Made by a program: the position numbers and the translations under genes
The notes under the pieces: model-generated
Database searches by the model: none
What the model saw: only the letters and a program-made list of their open reading frames with translations
What the model was told of the DNA's origin: nothing
Shown here: piece by piece, positions 1 through 13,323 of the stretch
How positions within the stretch are numbered: position 1 is the stretch's first letter
Layout: every line of letters begins with the position of its first letter
Assembly (NCBI GenBank): GCA_029783825.1
Contig: JAREIK010012033.1
Location: forward strand, 1-64,000
DNA from: Sapria himalayana
Lineage: Eukaryota; Streptophyta; Magnoliopsida; Malpighiales; Rafflesiaceae
Direction: 5' to 3'
Length of the DNA stretch: 64,000 bases

Positions 1-31
1 TGTTTAATCTACAAGAGCTCAAGCTGTCCAC

Positions 32-167
32 AAATTCAGAAGTGTTCAGCTGTCTATTGGTCTATCTGTCTATTTTCCAATCTACAATAGACATATATGT
101 ATATGTGTCTATTGGTATATCGGTCTATATATCTTTCCAGATGAAAATTCAGAAGTGTTCAGCTGTC
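32..167. repeat. 23-bp direct repeat flanking a TCTA-like block
   Basis: The same 23 bases occur at 32-54 and 145-167. Between them (55-144) lies a TCTA-type stretch with units such as TCTATCTG and TCTATTGG. The word AGCTGTCCACAAAT also occurs at both edges (22-35 and 161-174). The second copy is in frame with the ORF1 remnant. The TCTA-like block therefore looks inserted into, or expanded inside, an older LINE sequence with local duplication. Confidence 0.75.
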
Positions 168-451
168 CACAAATAGGGAGGGAAGAAGAAATAGAGGAGG
201 ATGTTTTGGAAAAAATAAAAGATAATTTAGAAATGTACGAAGAGGATTGGGAAAAACTTACCAGAGCTTAAGCAATGGAAGCCATCAAAAGAATGGCTAC
301 GCACCTTGGACAACAAGAAAAATATATTCAAATAATGCAAGATGCCCCAAATATATACAAGTTGCCACGGAACAAGAAGAAGCATTTGAATAGAACGAAT
401 GAGTCTAAATGCACAACAAGAGCACAAGCAAAATCTAACTTAAATGGATAG
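146..451 (+). pseudogene. LINE ORF1 C-terminal remnant
   Basis: One frame is open from about 146 to the TAG at 449-451, apart from a TAA at 269-271. It encodes a charged, Glu/Lys-rich tail containing EEDWEKL and ending in a basic Lys/Arg stretch. Its end overlaps the ATG at 444 of the endonuclease-like frame that follows, an arrangement fitting ORF1/ORF2 of a plant L1-type LINE. The identification rests mainly on that neighbour, because the tail itself has no diagnostic motif such as a zinc knuckle. The single stop makes it a relic. It could also be any short non-conserved frame, so confidence is moderate. Confidence 0.45.
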
Positions 452-641
452 ATATCTTTATTGGAATATTAGGGGGGTGGCAAATAATCCCTCGTTAAAT
501 AGACTAAAATGTTTAATAAAAATTCATAGAACATCTCTGGTAATTATAGCGGACCCTATGATTCAGAAGGACCAATTGAGTAAATATAGTAAACTACTAG
601 GGTTTAACAATGCATATGTTAATTCAAACGGTAAGCTCTAG
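444..641 (+). pseudogene. LINE ORF2 endonuclease, N-terminal part
   Basis: This 65-codon frame begins MDRYLYWNIRGVANNPS. The WNIRG motif followed by a Leu/Ile/Lys-rich helix (RLKCLIKIH), SLVIIADPMI and GFNNAYVNSNGK is characteristic of the apurinic-type endonuclease (EEP fold) at the start of plant LINE ORF2. The WN residues form the first conserved active-site block. In an intact element this protein nicks target DNA for target-primed reverse transcription. The frame stops at 639-641, about 65 residues into a domain normally over 200 long, and the expected Glu-containing block is not clearly preserved. The C-terminal part of the same domain reappears at 1,090-1,269. No reverse transcriptase domain is present in the window. 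Confidence 0.8.
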
Positions 642-1089
642 ATCATGTGGCATACTTACATGAATATTATTTCTTTTACATGTTCTCTTTATTCCTACTT
701 ATTTACATGTTCTCTTTTACAAATCAACTATCATGTTAATTTTTATTTCATTGAAGTTTTTTTGTGAGAACAAAAGACTTTCAGAAAGATTTTTTTTGGA
801 ACTAAACAAAATGAACTATATTTTTTTTCTTCTACAATATAATATGTCACTTAGTGAGTATAGTTGATTTATTATTTGTTCAATCTTGACTTGATCAATT
901 AAAACTGACTAAATTGATAATATTAGATTTTAATATTATAAATGCCTCTTTACTAAATTATAAAATATGTCAATCAATAAAATATATCATAATTTCATGT
1001 TATGCCCATCAGACTTGTGTTAGTAAAAACTTATTCGATCTAATATACTCAAATATATGACGCCCTAAACCTGGTGTAATAACTGGCAG
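642..1089. other. AT-rich interruption of the LINE, no gene
   Basis: About 450 bases of AT-rich sequence lie between the two recognisable parts of the LINE endonuclease. I see no conserved coding, only runs such as T-rich tracts near 780-835. The endonuclease middle (roughly 100 or more codons) should lie here. It is either decayed beyond recognition or replaced. Confidence 0.5.
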
Positions 1090-1269
1090 AAAAGATGGGC
1101 AATCTGGGCAAGGTTAGATAGGGTTCTGTGTAATGCGAAGTGGGTAGCCTCTTAGGGGGTCACAGGGCTCAAACATTTAAACAGAACTTGCTCTGACCAT
1201 AGTCCATTGCTCATATCCATCAATAAAAGTCAGTATATTACGGGCAATTTTAAATTTCAAAATATGTGG
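1090..1269 (+). pseudogene. LINE ORF2 endonuclease, C-terminal part
   Basis: In the frame of position 1,096 this reads WARLDRVLCN...W, then a stop (TAG, 1,153-1,155), then SDHSPLLI and FKFQNMW. The ARLDRVL...SDHSPLL pattern is the end of the plant LINE endonuclease domain, with the SDH active-site triad, and F-FQNMW is the usual sequence just after it. Coding similarity ends exactly at the TGG of 1,267-1,269, and the TCTA satellite starts within a few bases. The order and strand match the N-terminal part at 444-641, so both belong to one decayed element. The downstream linker and reverse transcriptase are absent from the window. Confidence 0.8.
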
Positions 1270-4200
1270 GTTATTTGTCGATCTGTCCATCTATCTATCT
1301 CTTTATCTTTCTATCTATCTATCTATTTATCTATCTTCCTATCAATCTATATGTCTATCTGTCTATCAGTCGAACTATTTATCTGTCTACCTATCTACCT
1401 CTCTATCTATCTATATTTATATTTGTGTATCTATCTATCAGTCTATTGGTCTTTTTGTCTATCTGTATATTTGTATATGTGTCTATCTATCTATCTTTTA
1501 TCTATTTGACTATCTATCTACCCATTTATATATCTATATGTCTATCAATCTATCTGCCTATATACATATCTGCATATTTGCTTATCTTCCTTTCTATCTA
1601 TCTCTCTATTTGTCTGTTTATAAATCTTTCTATAAGTCAATCTATCTATATATGTATATATCTATTTTTTAACTATCTATCTATAGGTGATTTATATCTG
1701 TTTATCTATCTATCGATATATCTATCTATCTCTCTATTTATCTATATGTTTATCTGGCTATCTGGCTATATGTCTATCTTTATATCTATATATATATATA
1801 TCTTTCTATCTCTCTATCTGTATATATGTCTATCAAGCTATATGTCTATCTTTCTATCTATCTATTCTCTATCTATCTATTTATCTATCAATATATCTAA
1901 CTATCAATCTGCATATCTATCAATCTTTATATCTGCCTATCTGTTTATTCTCTATCTGTCTATCTATTTTTTTCTATATGTCTATCTATCTATCTATCTA
2001 TATATTTGTATATCGGTTTATTTGTCAATTTGACTATCTATCTATCTGTCTATCTTTCTATCTATCTATTTGTCTTATCTTTGTTTATCTTTCTATCTGT
2101 CTATCTATCTATCTTTCTGTCTATCTATCTATCTATCTAAATAACTAATTGTCTGTCTATCTATCTTTCTTTTTGTCCATCTACCTATCTATCTAACTAA
2201 CTATCTATCTGTATGCCTGTCTATTTATCTATATATCTATCTCTGTCTCTATCTAACAATCTAAATATACAACTATCTAACTATCTAACTATCTATGTAT
2301 TTGTCTATCTTTCTGCTTATCTATCTATCCAACTAACTAACTATATAACTATCTTTCAGTCTATATGTGTATCAATTTATCTGTCTATTTGACTATCTAT
2401 CTATTTATCTATCTTTCTACTAACTTATTTATCTAAATATCTACCTATTGTCAATGTGTGTATCTGGCTATCTATTCATCTTTCTTTATATCTATCTATC
2501 TATCTATCTATATAACTTTATATATATTTGTATATCTACCTATCAACTTAACTGTATATCTATATATCTGTTTACTTGTCTATCTATCTATTTGTCGATG
2601 TAACTATTTATCTATATATCTTGATATTTGACTATGTATCAATAAATCTATCTATATGTCTATATGTCTTTCATTCTATTTGGCTATCTATCTATTTATC
2701 AATTTTTCTATCCATCCATATATATATATATATATCTAACTATATATCTAATTTTTCTACTTATCTACCTATTTGTTTATTTAACTATCTATAAATTTGT
2801 CTATCTATCTATAGGACTATCTATTTTTCTATCTATATCTTTATATATCTACATATCAATCTATATGTCTCTGTGTCCATCAATTTATATGTATATCTAT
2901 ATATCTAGCTATCTATCTATATATCTATCTATTTTCTATCTATTTGTCTATGAGTTTATATATCTATCTATCTATTATTTTATCTATCTATCGATCTATC
3001 TATCTGTCTGCCTATCTTTCCATATGCCAATCTACATATCTATCTATAATTATATCTATTTGTCTATCTATCTACCTATCTACATATTTGTCTATAAATC
3101 TATCTCTATATCTTTCTATCTTTTTTACATCTTTCTATTTGTCTATCTAGCTTTATGTATATCAGTCTATATGTATATTGATCTATGAATATATCTATTC
3201 ATTTCTCTAGTTATAGATCAATTTATCTATCAGTATGTATAAATATATATCTATCTATATGTCTATAGGTCTATTTGTTTATCTATCAATCTGAGTATTT
3301 CTCTATTAGTCTATCATTCAATATCTTTATCTATCTATCTGTCCATAACATTTTATGTCTATCTATCTGTCTATCTATCTATCTATCTATCTATATATGT
3401 ATCTGTTTATCTATCTATAAATCAATTTGTATATCTGTTTATTTGTCTTAGTGTTTATTAATCTATCTATCTATCTAACTATATCTCTATTTGTGTATCT
3501 ATCTATTTTCCTATCTTTCTATCTCTATCTATATATTATTTATTAATGTCTCAATCTATCAATCTATCTATTTGTCTATATATATATATATATATCAACC
3601 TATCTATCTATCTATCTATCTATCTGGTTATCAACTTTCTTGCTATATATATATATATATATATCAATCTATCTATATGTATATCTATCTATCTATCTAT
3701 ATATCTACCTATGTGCCTATCTGTCTATCTATTTATTTTTGTATTTATCTTTCTATCTATTTAACTAACTATCTATCTATCTATTTGACTATTTATCAGT
3801 CAATAAATCAATCTATCATATGTCTATCTATCTATCTATCTATTTGTAATTTTGTTAATTATTATTTTTCTATTTATCTTTCTCCCTATTGTCTTATCTA
3901 TAGATCTACTAACCTATATATTTATTTGTCTATCTATCCATTTGTCTATTTGTTTATCTATCAAACTTTCTATATATCATGTCATTTTTTTTCATGTGTC
4001 GATCAATCAATCTATCTATTTAGTTGTATATCATTCGATTTGTCTATTTTCTATTTTTCTATCAGCATATCTTTACATCTATATATATATATATATGTCT
4101 CTCTATGTGCCTTTGTATCTATTAGGCTATCTAACTTTCTCTCTGTATTTCTTTCTATCTATCTATCTACATATCTATTTATCCATCTATCTATATATGT

Positions 4201-4322
4201 GTCTCTATGTCAATATGTATATCTTGCTATATGTCTATCTATCTATTTATAAATCTTTCTATCTATATGTCTATGCTTAAATGTATTTATCTTTCTATTT
4301 GTTGATAAATTTATCTATCAAT

Positions 4323-4354
<32 letters not shown>

Positions 4355-4389
4355 TTATCTATCTATCTATCCATATGTCTATATGTTTA
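1270..4389 (+). repeat. TCTA tetranucleotide satellite, block 1
   Basis: About 3.1 kb of diverged (TCTA)n, with frequent variants such as TCTG, TCAA, TTTA, TATA and GTCT. Pure runs are short, usually under ten units, so this is an old array with many substitutions. Every frame of the TCTA strand is open for long distances because the repeat encodes Ser-Ile-Tyr-Leu, while the other strand meets TAG in every frame. The Ile/Tyr/Leu/Ser-rich frames here are thus a composition artefact. A pure (AC)n run lies at 4,323-4,349, near the junction with the CACTA fragment. Confidence 0.95.
4323..4349. repeat. (AC)n microsatellite
   Basis: An uninterrupted dinucleotide AC run of about 13 units inside the TCTA array, 40 bases before the CACTA terminus at 4,390. 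Confidence 0.95.
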
Positions 4390-4539
4390 CACTACAAAAA
4401 AATCTCATATAACTAGGTAAAATTATCTAGCTAAATGGGGTTTTTCCGTCACTAAAGTGGATATAACAATGGATTAACAATGAGACTTTTCTCAATCTAA
4501 AGTGCTTGTCTCAAAAATTAATTAGTAAATATATTCCCT

Positions 4540-4635
4540 AGCAAAATTAGCGAGTGAAAATTCCCTCGCTAAATTAGCGAGTGAAAATTTAGCGAGGGAA
4601 TATTCCGTAGTTAAATTAGCAAGGGAAAAAATATC
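4540..4635. repeat. CACTA 3' subterminal repeats
   Basis: Several close copies of GCTAAATTAGCGAG-type units occur in direct and inverted orientation. In CACTA elements such subterminal motifs are the usual binding sites of the En/Spm TNPA-type protein. Binding here is inferred from position, not shown. Confidence 0.65.
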
Positions 4636-4914
4636 AAGCTATTTAATTCCATAATTTTTTTCACATTTTTAATTTTTTACATTAAATTTAAATACATTTT
4701 TTAAAATTTTTATATTAAATTTAATAAAAACTTAAACTATAAACCATTAATTATAATTAACAAAAAATAAAATCAGTTAATAAAATATTTTGATACAATA
4801 TGTTACAAAGTTAAAACAGATACATAACAAAACTTGATTACATCTTATTCTTCATCAATGTATCTAATGATAGTACATAAAGTATAATCTGTCCGTGAAA
4901 TTGATATTGCTTTC

Positions 4915-5110
4915 TCTCCCCCAACTCCTCAAGATCTGCATACTATTCTAGCACTCGAGCATGTCCCTCCATGGCCATCTACATTGCTTCCTTTAGTTCT
5001 ATCCTACATTTCCTCTCTACCTCTAACTTCTTCTTCCTTTTATCTGCCAATGCCCTTTTGTATCTAGCTGCTCTTCCAACAACACTTTTTTTAACCTTGC
5101 GATCTGTTGC
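4915..5110 (-). pseudogene. Degenerate coiled-coil C-terminus of a CACTA protein
   Basis: On the minus strand two overlapping frames look protein-like. One contains KRALADKRKKKLEVERK followed after a stop by MEGHARVLE, a Lys/Glu-rich helix. The other reads MQQIARLKKVLLEEQL, resembling the coiled-coil tail of En/Spm-type second proteins. They cannot both be real, and a frameshift is likely. Its position just upstream of the element's 3' module fits the second gene of a CACTA element. A farther piece, GVPKDKELADADHA on the minus strand near 5,250-5,300, may be another exon. All this is weak. Confidence 0.4.
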
Positions 5111-5660
5111 ATGTATGTACTTGTGCATGTATGTATGTGCATGTGTGTCTGTGTAAACACACACACATGTACTTTCATGCAAATACACATACCATCAAAG
5201 ACAATAGAATAAATAATCAAGCGCTTAAAAAACACACATATAGGTCTCTTAGGCATGGTCAGCATCTGCTAGTTCTTTGTCCTTTGGTACTCCATGCAAA
5301 TAAAAAAAATTGTTACACCTGCATATGGAGTATAACATACTACATTTACAAACCAAAAAAGAATACAATACAATGCCGCTGATAAATAGATTGACTAGCA
5401 CATGCAACACAAACTGCCAATTGCTAGAAATTTCACACAATGCAATAATCTTTGTTGCCTAACATTTTCTTTCTCTCTTGCTATCTAGATATATTTCTAA
5501 TCATCTATCTAACAATCTGTAAATTAGTCTATCTGTTAATCTGTCTATCTTTTTAGCTATTTATCTATCTATTTGTCAATTTACCTATCTATCTATTTGT
5601 CAATATATCTATTTATCTTTATTTTTAATCTATCAATCTATTTTACCTATCTATCTGTTA

Positions 5661-6122
5661 ATCGGTCTATATATCTATCTATTTATCTATCAATCTATCT
5701 ACCCGTCTATCTATCTATATATCTATTTATATGTCTATCACTATATCTATCTATCTTTCAATCTGTCTATCTGTATAAGTCTATCTATCTATCTATCTAT
5801 TTATCAATCTATCAATATGTCTACCTCTTTATCTATCTATCAATCTATATATATATATATGTATCTATCTATCTATATATCTATCTATTATATATTTATC
5901 TATTTATCTATCTATGTATCTATATATCTTTCTATATGTCTATCAGTATATTAGGCTATATATCTATATATTTATCTTTATTTTTATCTGTCTATTTGTG
6001 TATCGGTCTATATATCTATCTATTTATCTATCAATCTATCTACCTGTCTATCTATCTATATATTTATTTATATGTTTATCACTATATCTATCTATCTTTC
6101 AATCTGTCTAGCTGTATAAGTC
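5661..6122 (+). repeat. 341-bp higher-order duplication within the TCTA array
   Basis: A segment starting ATCGGTCTATATATCTATC at 5,661-5,782 is repeated at 6,002-6,122 with only about five substitutions by eye, giving a period of 341 bases. The shared segment includes the rare words ATCGGTC and GTATAAGTC, so it is a true duplication and not chance similarity of TCTA runs. Confidence 0.85.
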
Positions 6123-8959
6123 GATCTATTTATCAATCTATCAATATGTCTTTCTTTTTATCTATCTATCTATCTATATATTTATGTAACTATCTATCTA
6201 TATATCTATCTATTTATATATTTATCTATCTATGTATCTATATATCTTTCTATCTTTCTATCAGTATATTAGCCTATATGTCTATCTATCTATCTTTATT
6301 TCTGCGTGTCAATCTGTCAATCTATTTTTGTCTATTTGTCTATTTGTCTATCTATCAGTCTATCTTGTATCTATCTATTTATCTATCTATCTATTTGTCT
6401 ATCTATATTTCTATCAGTCTATCTATCAATCTATCTATTTATCTATCTGTATATCTATCTATCTTTATTTCTATCTATCTATCTATCTTTCTATCTATCT
6501 ATCTATCCATCTATGTGTATATAAATCAATTTGTTTATCAATCTATCTATTTTTCTATCATATATATATCTATCTATCTAACCATCTATCTATCTTTGTG
6601 TTTATGTGTCAATCAATCTATCTATTTATCTATATGTCTATATGTTTAACTTTCTCTCTGTATATTTGTCTATCTGTCTATCTATTAATCTATCAATCTA
6701 TTAATCTAGCTATCTATCTATCTTTTTTCTATCTATCTATCTATGAATCAATCTATCTATCTATCTGTATATCTATATATCTACTTATCTTCATATTTTC
6801 CTATGTATCTTTCAGTCTATCTGTCTATATCTCAAACTATCTATATTTTGATATGGCTATCAGTGTATCTGTCTATAAATTAATCAATCAATCTATCTAT
6901 CTATATATTGGTCTATCTGTCTATTTATCATTCAATCTATAATTCTATCTATTTCTCATTCATTTTATGTTTGTTTATCTGTCTAACTATCATTCTATCT
7001 ATCTATCTGTCTAACTATCTATTTGTCTATCTATATATCTTTTTATTTGTGCATCTATATTTATGACAATCTGCCTATCAATTTATCTATTTAATTTTTT
7101 ATCTGTATATCTATCTCTGTATTTGTCTGTCTGTCAATCTATGTATCTGTCAATATATCTATCTATATATCTCTCTATTTATTTGTTTTCTATCTATTTA
7201 GCTATCTATCTAGATATCTATCTATTTGTCTATCTGTATTTAAATCTATGTATTACTTTATCTATCTATCTACTTGTATATATATTTATCTATCAATCAA
7301 TTTTTCTTTCTTTCAATCTATCTATCTATATATCTATCTATATACATACCTATCTATCTATCTATCTTTCTTTCTTTATGTCTGTCTGACTATCTATTTA
7401 TTTATCTATCAATTTATCTATCTATCTATATATCTATTAGTATATCTGTCTATCTATATATCTATATATCTATCAATCTATCTATCTATCTATCTATCTG
7501 TCATTCTGTCTGTCTGTCTACCTGTTTATCTTTCTATATATATATATATCTATATATCTATCTATCTGTCTATCATTTAGTATATCAGTCATTCAAAGTA
7601 AATGTTTATTTGTCTATCTATAAATCTATTTATCTCTCTATATGTTTTCTATCAATCTCTCTATCTATGTATTTTTCTATCTTTATATCTATATTTTTTC
7701 CAATCCATTTATCTATCTATCTTTCTTTCTTTCTATCTTTCTATATGACTATTAATATATATTAATCAATCAATCAATCAATCTGTCTATTTCTCAATCA
7801 ATCTATCTATCTATCTGTATATTTGTATAACTATTTATCTATCGATCGATCTATCTATCTATCTATTTCTTTATCTATCTATTTATCTATCTATCTATTT
7901 ATATATGTATCTTTATATCTATCTATCTATCAATCAATCAATGTATCTATCTATCTGTCTGCATGTCTGTCTACCTATCTATCTATCTATCGATATATAA
8001 GTCTACATATCAATAAATCTATCTGTCTAACTATTTCAATATCTGCCAATGTGTCTATTTTCATATCTACCCATTTGTTTATTTTCCTTGCTTTCTATCT
8101 GTCTATCTATCTATCTATATATCTTTTAATCTATTTATCTTTTTTTCTATCTATTTGACTAATTATTTAGCTATCTTTCTTCCGATTTGCCTATCGATCT
8201 TACCGTCAATCTATCAATTTGTCAGGCTGTTAAAGTGTCTATCTGTCTATCTGTATATCATTTTATTTGTTGATTCAACTATTTGTTTATCTGTTTAATT
8301 GTCTATATGTGTATCTCTTTATTTATCTATCTATCTGCCTATCTATCATCTATTAATATATCTATCTATTTGTCTATCTTTCTATCTATCTATTTGTCTA
8401 TCTATTTATTTCTCTATCTATCTATCTATCTGTACATCTTTTGTTTAACCATTTACCTATCTGCCTCTCATCCTAGGTGTCTATTTATTTATCTAACTAT
8501 CAATCTATATATCTAACTATAATTCTATCTATTTTTCTATCAATCTATCTATGTATATATGTTTATGTCTATTTGTATAAATGTCTATCTATCTATTTAT
8601 CTATCTATCTTTCTATTTGTCTATCCATCTATATATATATATATATATATATATATCAATCTATCTATCTTTCTATCTATCAATCTATATCTATTTATCT
8701 TTCTATCTTGCTATCTAGCTATATTTCTATCTATCTATCTAACAATCTATCAATCTATCTATCTGTTAATTTGTCTATCGATATAACTATCGATCTATCT
8801 ATTTGTTAATTTACCTATCTGTCTATTTTTCAATCTATCTATTTATCTTTATTTTTATCTGTCTATCTGTGTATCTATCTATCTATCTATCTATGTGCCT
8901 ATCTATTAAACAATATGTCAATCTCTCTCTATGTCTATCTATCTATCTATCTATATCTA

Positions 8960-11900
8960 TCTATCTATCTATATCTATCTATATGTATATCACTCTATCT
9001 ATATATATTTCAATCTATCTATCTGTATATATCTATCTGTTTATCTATTTATCTAGCTATCAAAATATCTCTCTCTATTTATCTATCAATCTGTATATCT
9101 ATGTATCTGTTTATCTATATATCTATCTATTTATATATCTATCTATCTTATCAATCTATTTATCTATCTATCTATGTATCTATCTATCTTTCTATTTGTC
9201 TATCTGTATATTAGTCTATATGTATCTATCTTTCTTTCTGTCTACGTGTCTATATATCTATCTATCTTTTTGTCTATCTTCTATCTATCTACCTGTTTGT
9301 TTGTCTATCTTTCTATAAGTCTATATATCAATCTATCTATTTATCTATCTGTCTATCTATCCATCTATTTATCTGTCTATCTATTTATTTATCTGTTTAT
9401 CTATTTATATATCTGTCTATTTTTCAATCTATCTATCTGTATATACTATCTATTTATCTATTTATCTAGCTATCAAAATATCTCTCTCTATTTATCTATC
9501 AATCTATATATCTATGTATCTGTCTATCTATACATCTATCTATTTATATATCTATCTATCTATCTATTTATCTATCTATCTATGTATCTATCTATCTTTT
9601 TATCTGTCTATCTGTATATTAGTATATATGTCTATCTATCTTTCTTTCTGTCTATGTGTCTATCTGTCTATCTATCTTTTTGTCTATCTATCTGTCTATC
9701 TTCTTTCTATCTATATATCTATCTATTTGTCTGTCTATCTTTCTATAAGTCTATTTTTCAATCTATCTATTTATCTTTATTTTTATCTTCCTATCTGTTT
9801 ATCTATCTATTTATCTATCTGCCTATCTATTTACAATATGTTTATCTATCTATATGTCTATCTATCTATCTATATCTATCTAGTTTATCACTCTATCTGT
9901 CTATCTTTTAATCTATCTATCTATATATATCTATCTGTTTATCTATTTATCTAGCTATCAAAATATCTCTCTCTATTTATCTATCAATTTGTATATCTAT
10001 GTATCTGTCTATCTATATATCTATCTATTTATATATCTATCTATCAATCTATTTATCTATCTATCTATGTATCTATCTTTCTTTCTTTCTATCTGTCTAT
10101 CTGTATATTAGTCTATATGTCTATCTTTCTTTCTTTCTATCTACATGTCTATCTGTATATCTATCTTTTTGTCTATCTATCTAACTTTCTATCTATCTGT
10201 CTATCTTCAATATCTATCTATTTATCTATTTGTCTGTCTATCTTTCTATAAGTCTATCTGTCAATCTATCTATTTATCTATATATCCATCTATCTGTATA
10301 TCTGTCTATCTTTTATTTATTTATCTATTTTTCTATCATATATCTATCTATCTATCTATATAACTGTATATCTATCTTTGTGTCGATGTGTCAATTTATC
10401 TATCTATCTATCTATCTATATGTTTAACTTTCTCACAGAATATCTATCTATCTATTAATCTGTCAATCTGTTAATCTGGCAATCTATATATCTTTTTTCT
10501 ATCTATCTATAAATTATCAATCTATCTATATATTGTATATCTACCTATCTTTATATTTGTGTATCTATCTTTCCTTCTATTTTTCTATATCTCAATCTAT
10601 CTATATTTTATATGGCTATCTGTCTATCTATCTATCTAACTATATATTAGTCTATCTTTCTATTTATCAGTCAATCTATCTATCTATCTATTTCTCATTC
10701 TATCTTTATGTTTGTTTATCTGTCTATCTGTCTATCTATCTATCTATCTGTCTAACTACCTATTTGTCACCGTATATCTTTCTATTTGTGCATCTATATT
10801 TATGACAATGTGGCTATCTATCTATCTATCTAATTATCTATCTGTATATCCATCTATTTATCTATCTACCTATATTTTTAACAATATGTTTATCTATCTC
10901 TATGTCTATCAATCAATCAATCAATCTGTCTGTCTATCACTCTATCTGTCTATGTTTCAATCTATCTATCTGTATATATCTATCTATTTATCTATCTATC
11001 AAAATATTTCTTTCTATTTATCTATCAATCTGTATATCTATGTATCTATTATCTATATATCTATCTATTTATATATGTATTTATCTATCTATTTATCTAT
11101 CTATCTATGTATCTATCTATCTTTCTATCTGTCTATCTGTATATTAGTCTATATGTCTATCTATCTTTCTTTCTGTCTACGTGTGTATCTGTCTATCTAT
11201 CTTTTTGTCTATCTATCTTCTATCTATCTATCTGTTTGTTTGTCTATCTTTCTATAAGTCTATCTATCATTCTATCTATTTATCTATTTGTCTATCTATC
11301 TATCTCTATTTCTATATATCTATCTATTTATATATCCATCTATCTGTATATCTGTCTATCTATTTATTTATTTATCTATCTGTCTATCATATATCTATCT
11401 ATCTAACTGTCTATCTATCTTTGTGTCGATGTGTCAATTTATCTATCTATTTATCTATATGTCTATATGTTTAACTTTCTCACTGAATATCTATCTATCT
11501 ATCTATTAATCCATCAATCTGTTAATCTAGCAATCTATCTATCTTTTTTCTATCTATCTATAAATTAAATAATTTATCTATCTGTATATTGTATATCTAC
11601 CTATCTTTATATTTGTGTATCTTTTTTTCTGTCTATTTGTTTATATCTCAATCTATCTATATTTTGATATGGCTATCTATATGTCTATCTATCTATCTAT
11701 CTATCTAACTATATATCAGTCTATCTATCTATTTATCATTCAATCTATCTATCTATTTCTCATTCTATCTATATGTTTGTTAATCTATCTATATGTCATT
11801 CTATCTATCTGTCTGTCTGTCTAACTATCTATTTGTCTATCCGTATATCTTTCTATCTGTGCATCAATATTTATGACAATCCGCCTATCTATCTATCCAA

Positions 11901-12100
11901 TTGTCTATCTGTATATCTATCTATATATCTATCTGTCTATCTGTATATAAATATATGTATTACTTTATCTATCTATCTGGATATATGTTTATCTATATTA
12001 TTTCTTTCTTTCAATATATCTATCTGTATATCTATCTATCTGCCTATCTATCTATTTCCTTATATACCTAGTTGTTTATTTGCTTTTCTATCTATTTGTA
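8960..12100 (+). repeat. Higher-order repeat region, units about 0.4-1.07 kb
   Basis: The marker word ATCAAAATATCTCTCTC (or its TTTCTTTC variant) recurs around 9,061, 9,474, 9,959 and 11,000, each time followed by the same roughly 250-base string of variant TCTA units. A second marker, TGTCGATGTGTCAATTT, recurs at 10,381 and 11,424 (1,043 apart), and TTTATGACAAT at 10,799 and 11,870 (1,071 apart). A unit of roughly 1.05 kb has been duplicated from about 9.9-10.95 kb to 10.95-12.0 kb. Related sequence at 6.6-7.4 kb shares TTTATGACAAT (7,060) and TGTATTACTTTA (7,249; 11,956). Confidence 0.8.
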
Positions 12101-12325
12101 TATCTATCTATCTATTTATCTTTCTTTCTTTCTATATGACTATATGTATATTTTTCTATTTGTTTATCTATCTATCTATATATTATTTTATCTGTACCTA
12201 TCTATCTGTCTATCTATATATCTATCTATCAATTTGTCTATGTGCATATCTATTTATCTGTTTATCTATATTTCTAACAATTTTCTATCTATATATCTAA
12301 CTATCTATGTATATATCAATCAATC

Positions 12326-12356
<31 letters not shown>

Positions 12357-13288
12357 CTGTTTGTCTATCTGTATATCTATCTATTTGTCTATTTGCCTAT
12401 TTGTCTATTAGACAATATGCATATTTGTCTATTTATTTATCTATCTATCTATTTATAAATCTATCTATATGTTACTATATCTACCAATGTATATGTCTAT
12501 ATGACTATTATTCTAACTAACTAACATTCTTTCTATCTATTTATCTATCTATCTTCCAATCTATCAATCTATCTATATATTTGTCTATTTATCTACCCAT
12601 CTGGCTATCTAGATATCTGGCTATATGTTAATCTAACTATATTTTTATATATTTATCAATCAATCAATATGTCTCTCTATATATTTATATATCTAGCTAT
12701 CATTATGTATATCTATCTATCTGTCTATCAATTTAACTAACAGTCTATCTATCTTTCCATTTATCTGTCTACCTGTCTATCTTTCTATTTGTCTATATGT
12801 CTATCTCTCTCTCTGTCTATCCGGATATCTATATCTATCGATTTATATATCTCTCTATATATTTGTATATCTATCAATCTATCTATATGTATATCTATTT
12901 ATCTATCAATGAATCAATATGTCTATCTGTCAATCTGTCAATCTATCTATCTGTCTGTCAATATGTCTAAATGTCTATCTGTCTATCTTTTCTCTATAAA
13001 ATTATTTGTCTATCTATCTATCTATCTTTATATTCGGGTACTTGTATTTCATTCTATCTATCTATCAATTTTTCTTTATCTTTATGTCTATCTGTCAATT
13101 ATCTCTGTGCCTATCTATGTATCTATCTGTCTACATGACTATATGTCTATTTATCGAGCTATCTATGTGTTTATGTGTCTATTTTCTATGTGTCTATATG
13201 TATATCTGTCTATTTATTTATCTATCTGTCTGTCTAACTGTCAATCTATCTATATATGTATTTGTCTATCTGTCTATATGTTTATATC

Positions 13289-13323
<35 letters not shown>

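Larger units (their letters stand above)
4390..5465 (-). mobile_element. One-ended CACTA (En/Spm) fragment
   Basis: The left edge is a classic CACTA terminus, CACTACAAAAAAATCTCATA, following TTA in the satellite. The next about 240 bases carry subterminal repeats built from GCTAAATTAGCGAG and CTAGCTAAA. From 4,838 the sequence matches, in the same orientation, the 3' module of the minus-strand CACTA element near 43,405 (words around CATCAATGTATCTA and TACATAAAGTATAATCT). This is therefore the 3' end of a minus-strand element of the same family as L and R. No inverse terminus is seen on the right. Sequence simply gives way to TCTA repeats near 5,465, so the 5' part is missing. Confidence 0.8.
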
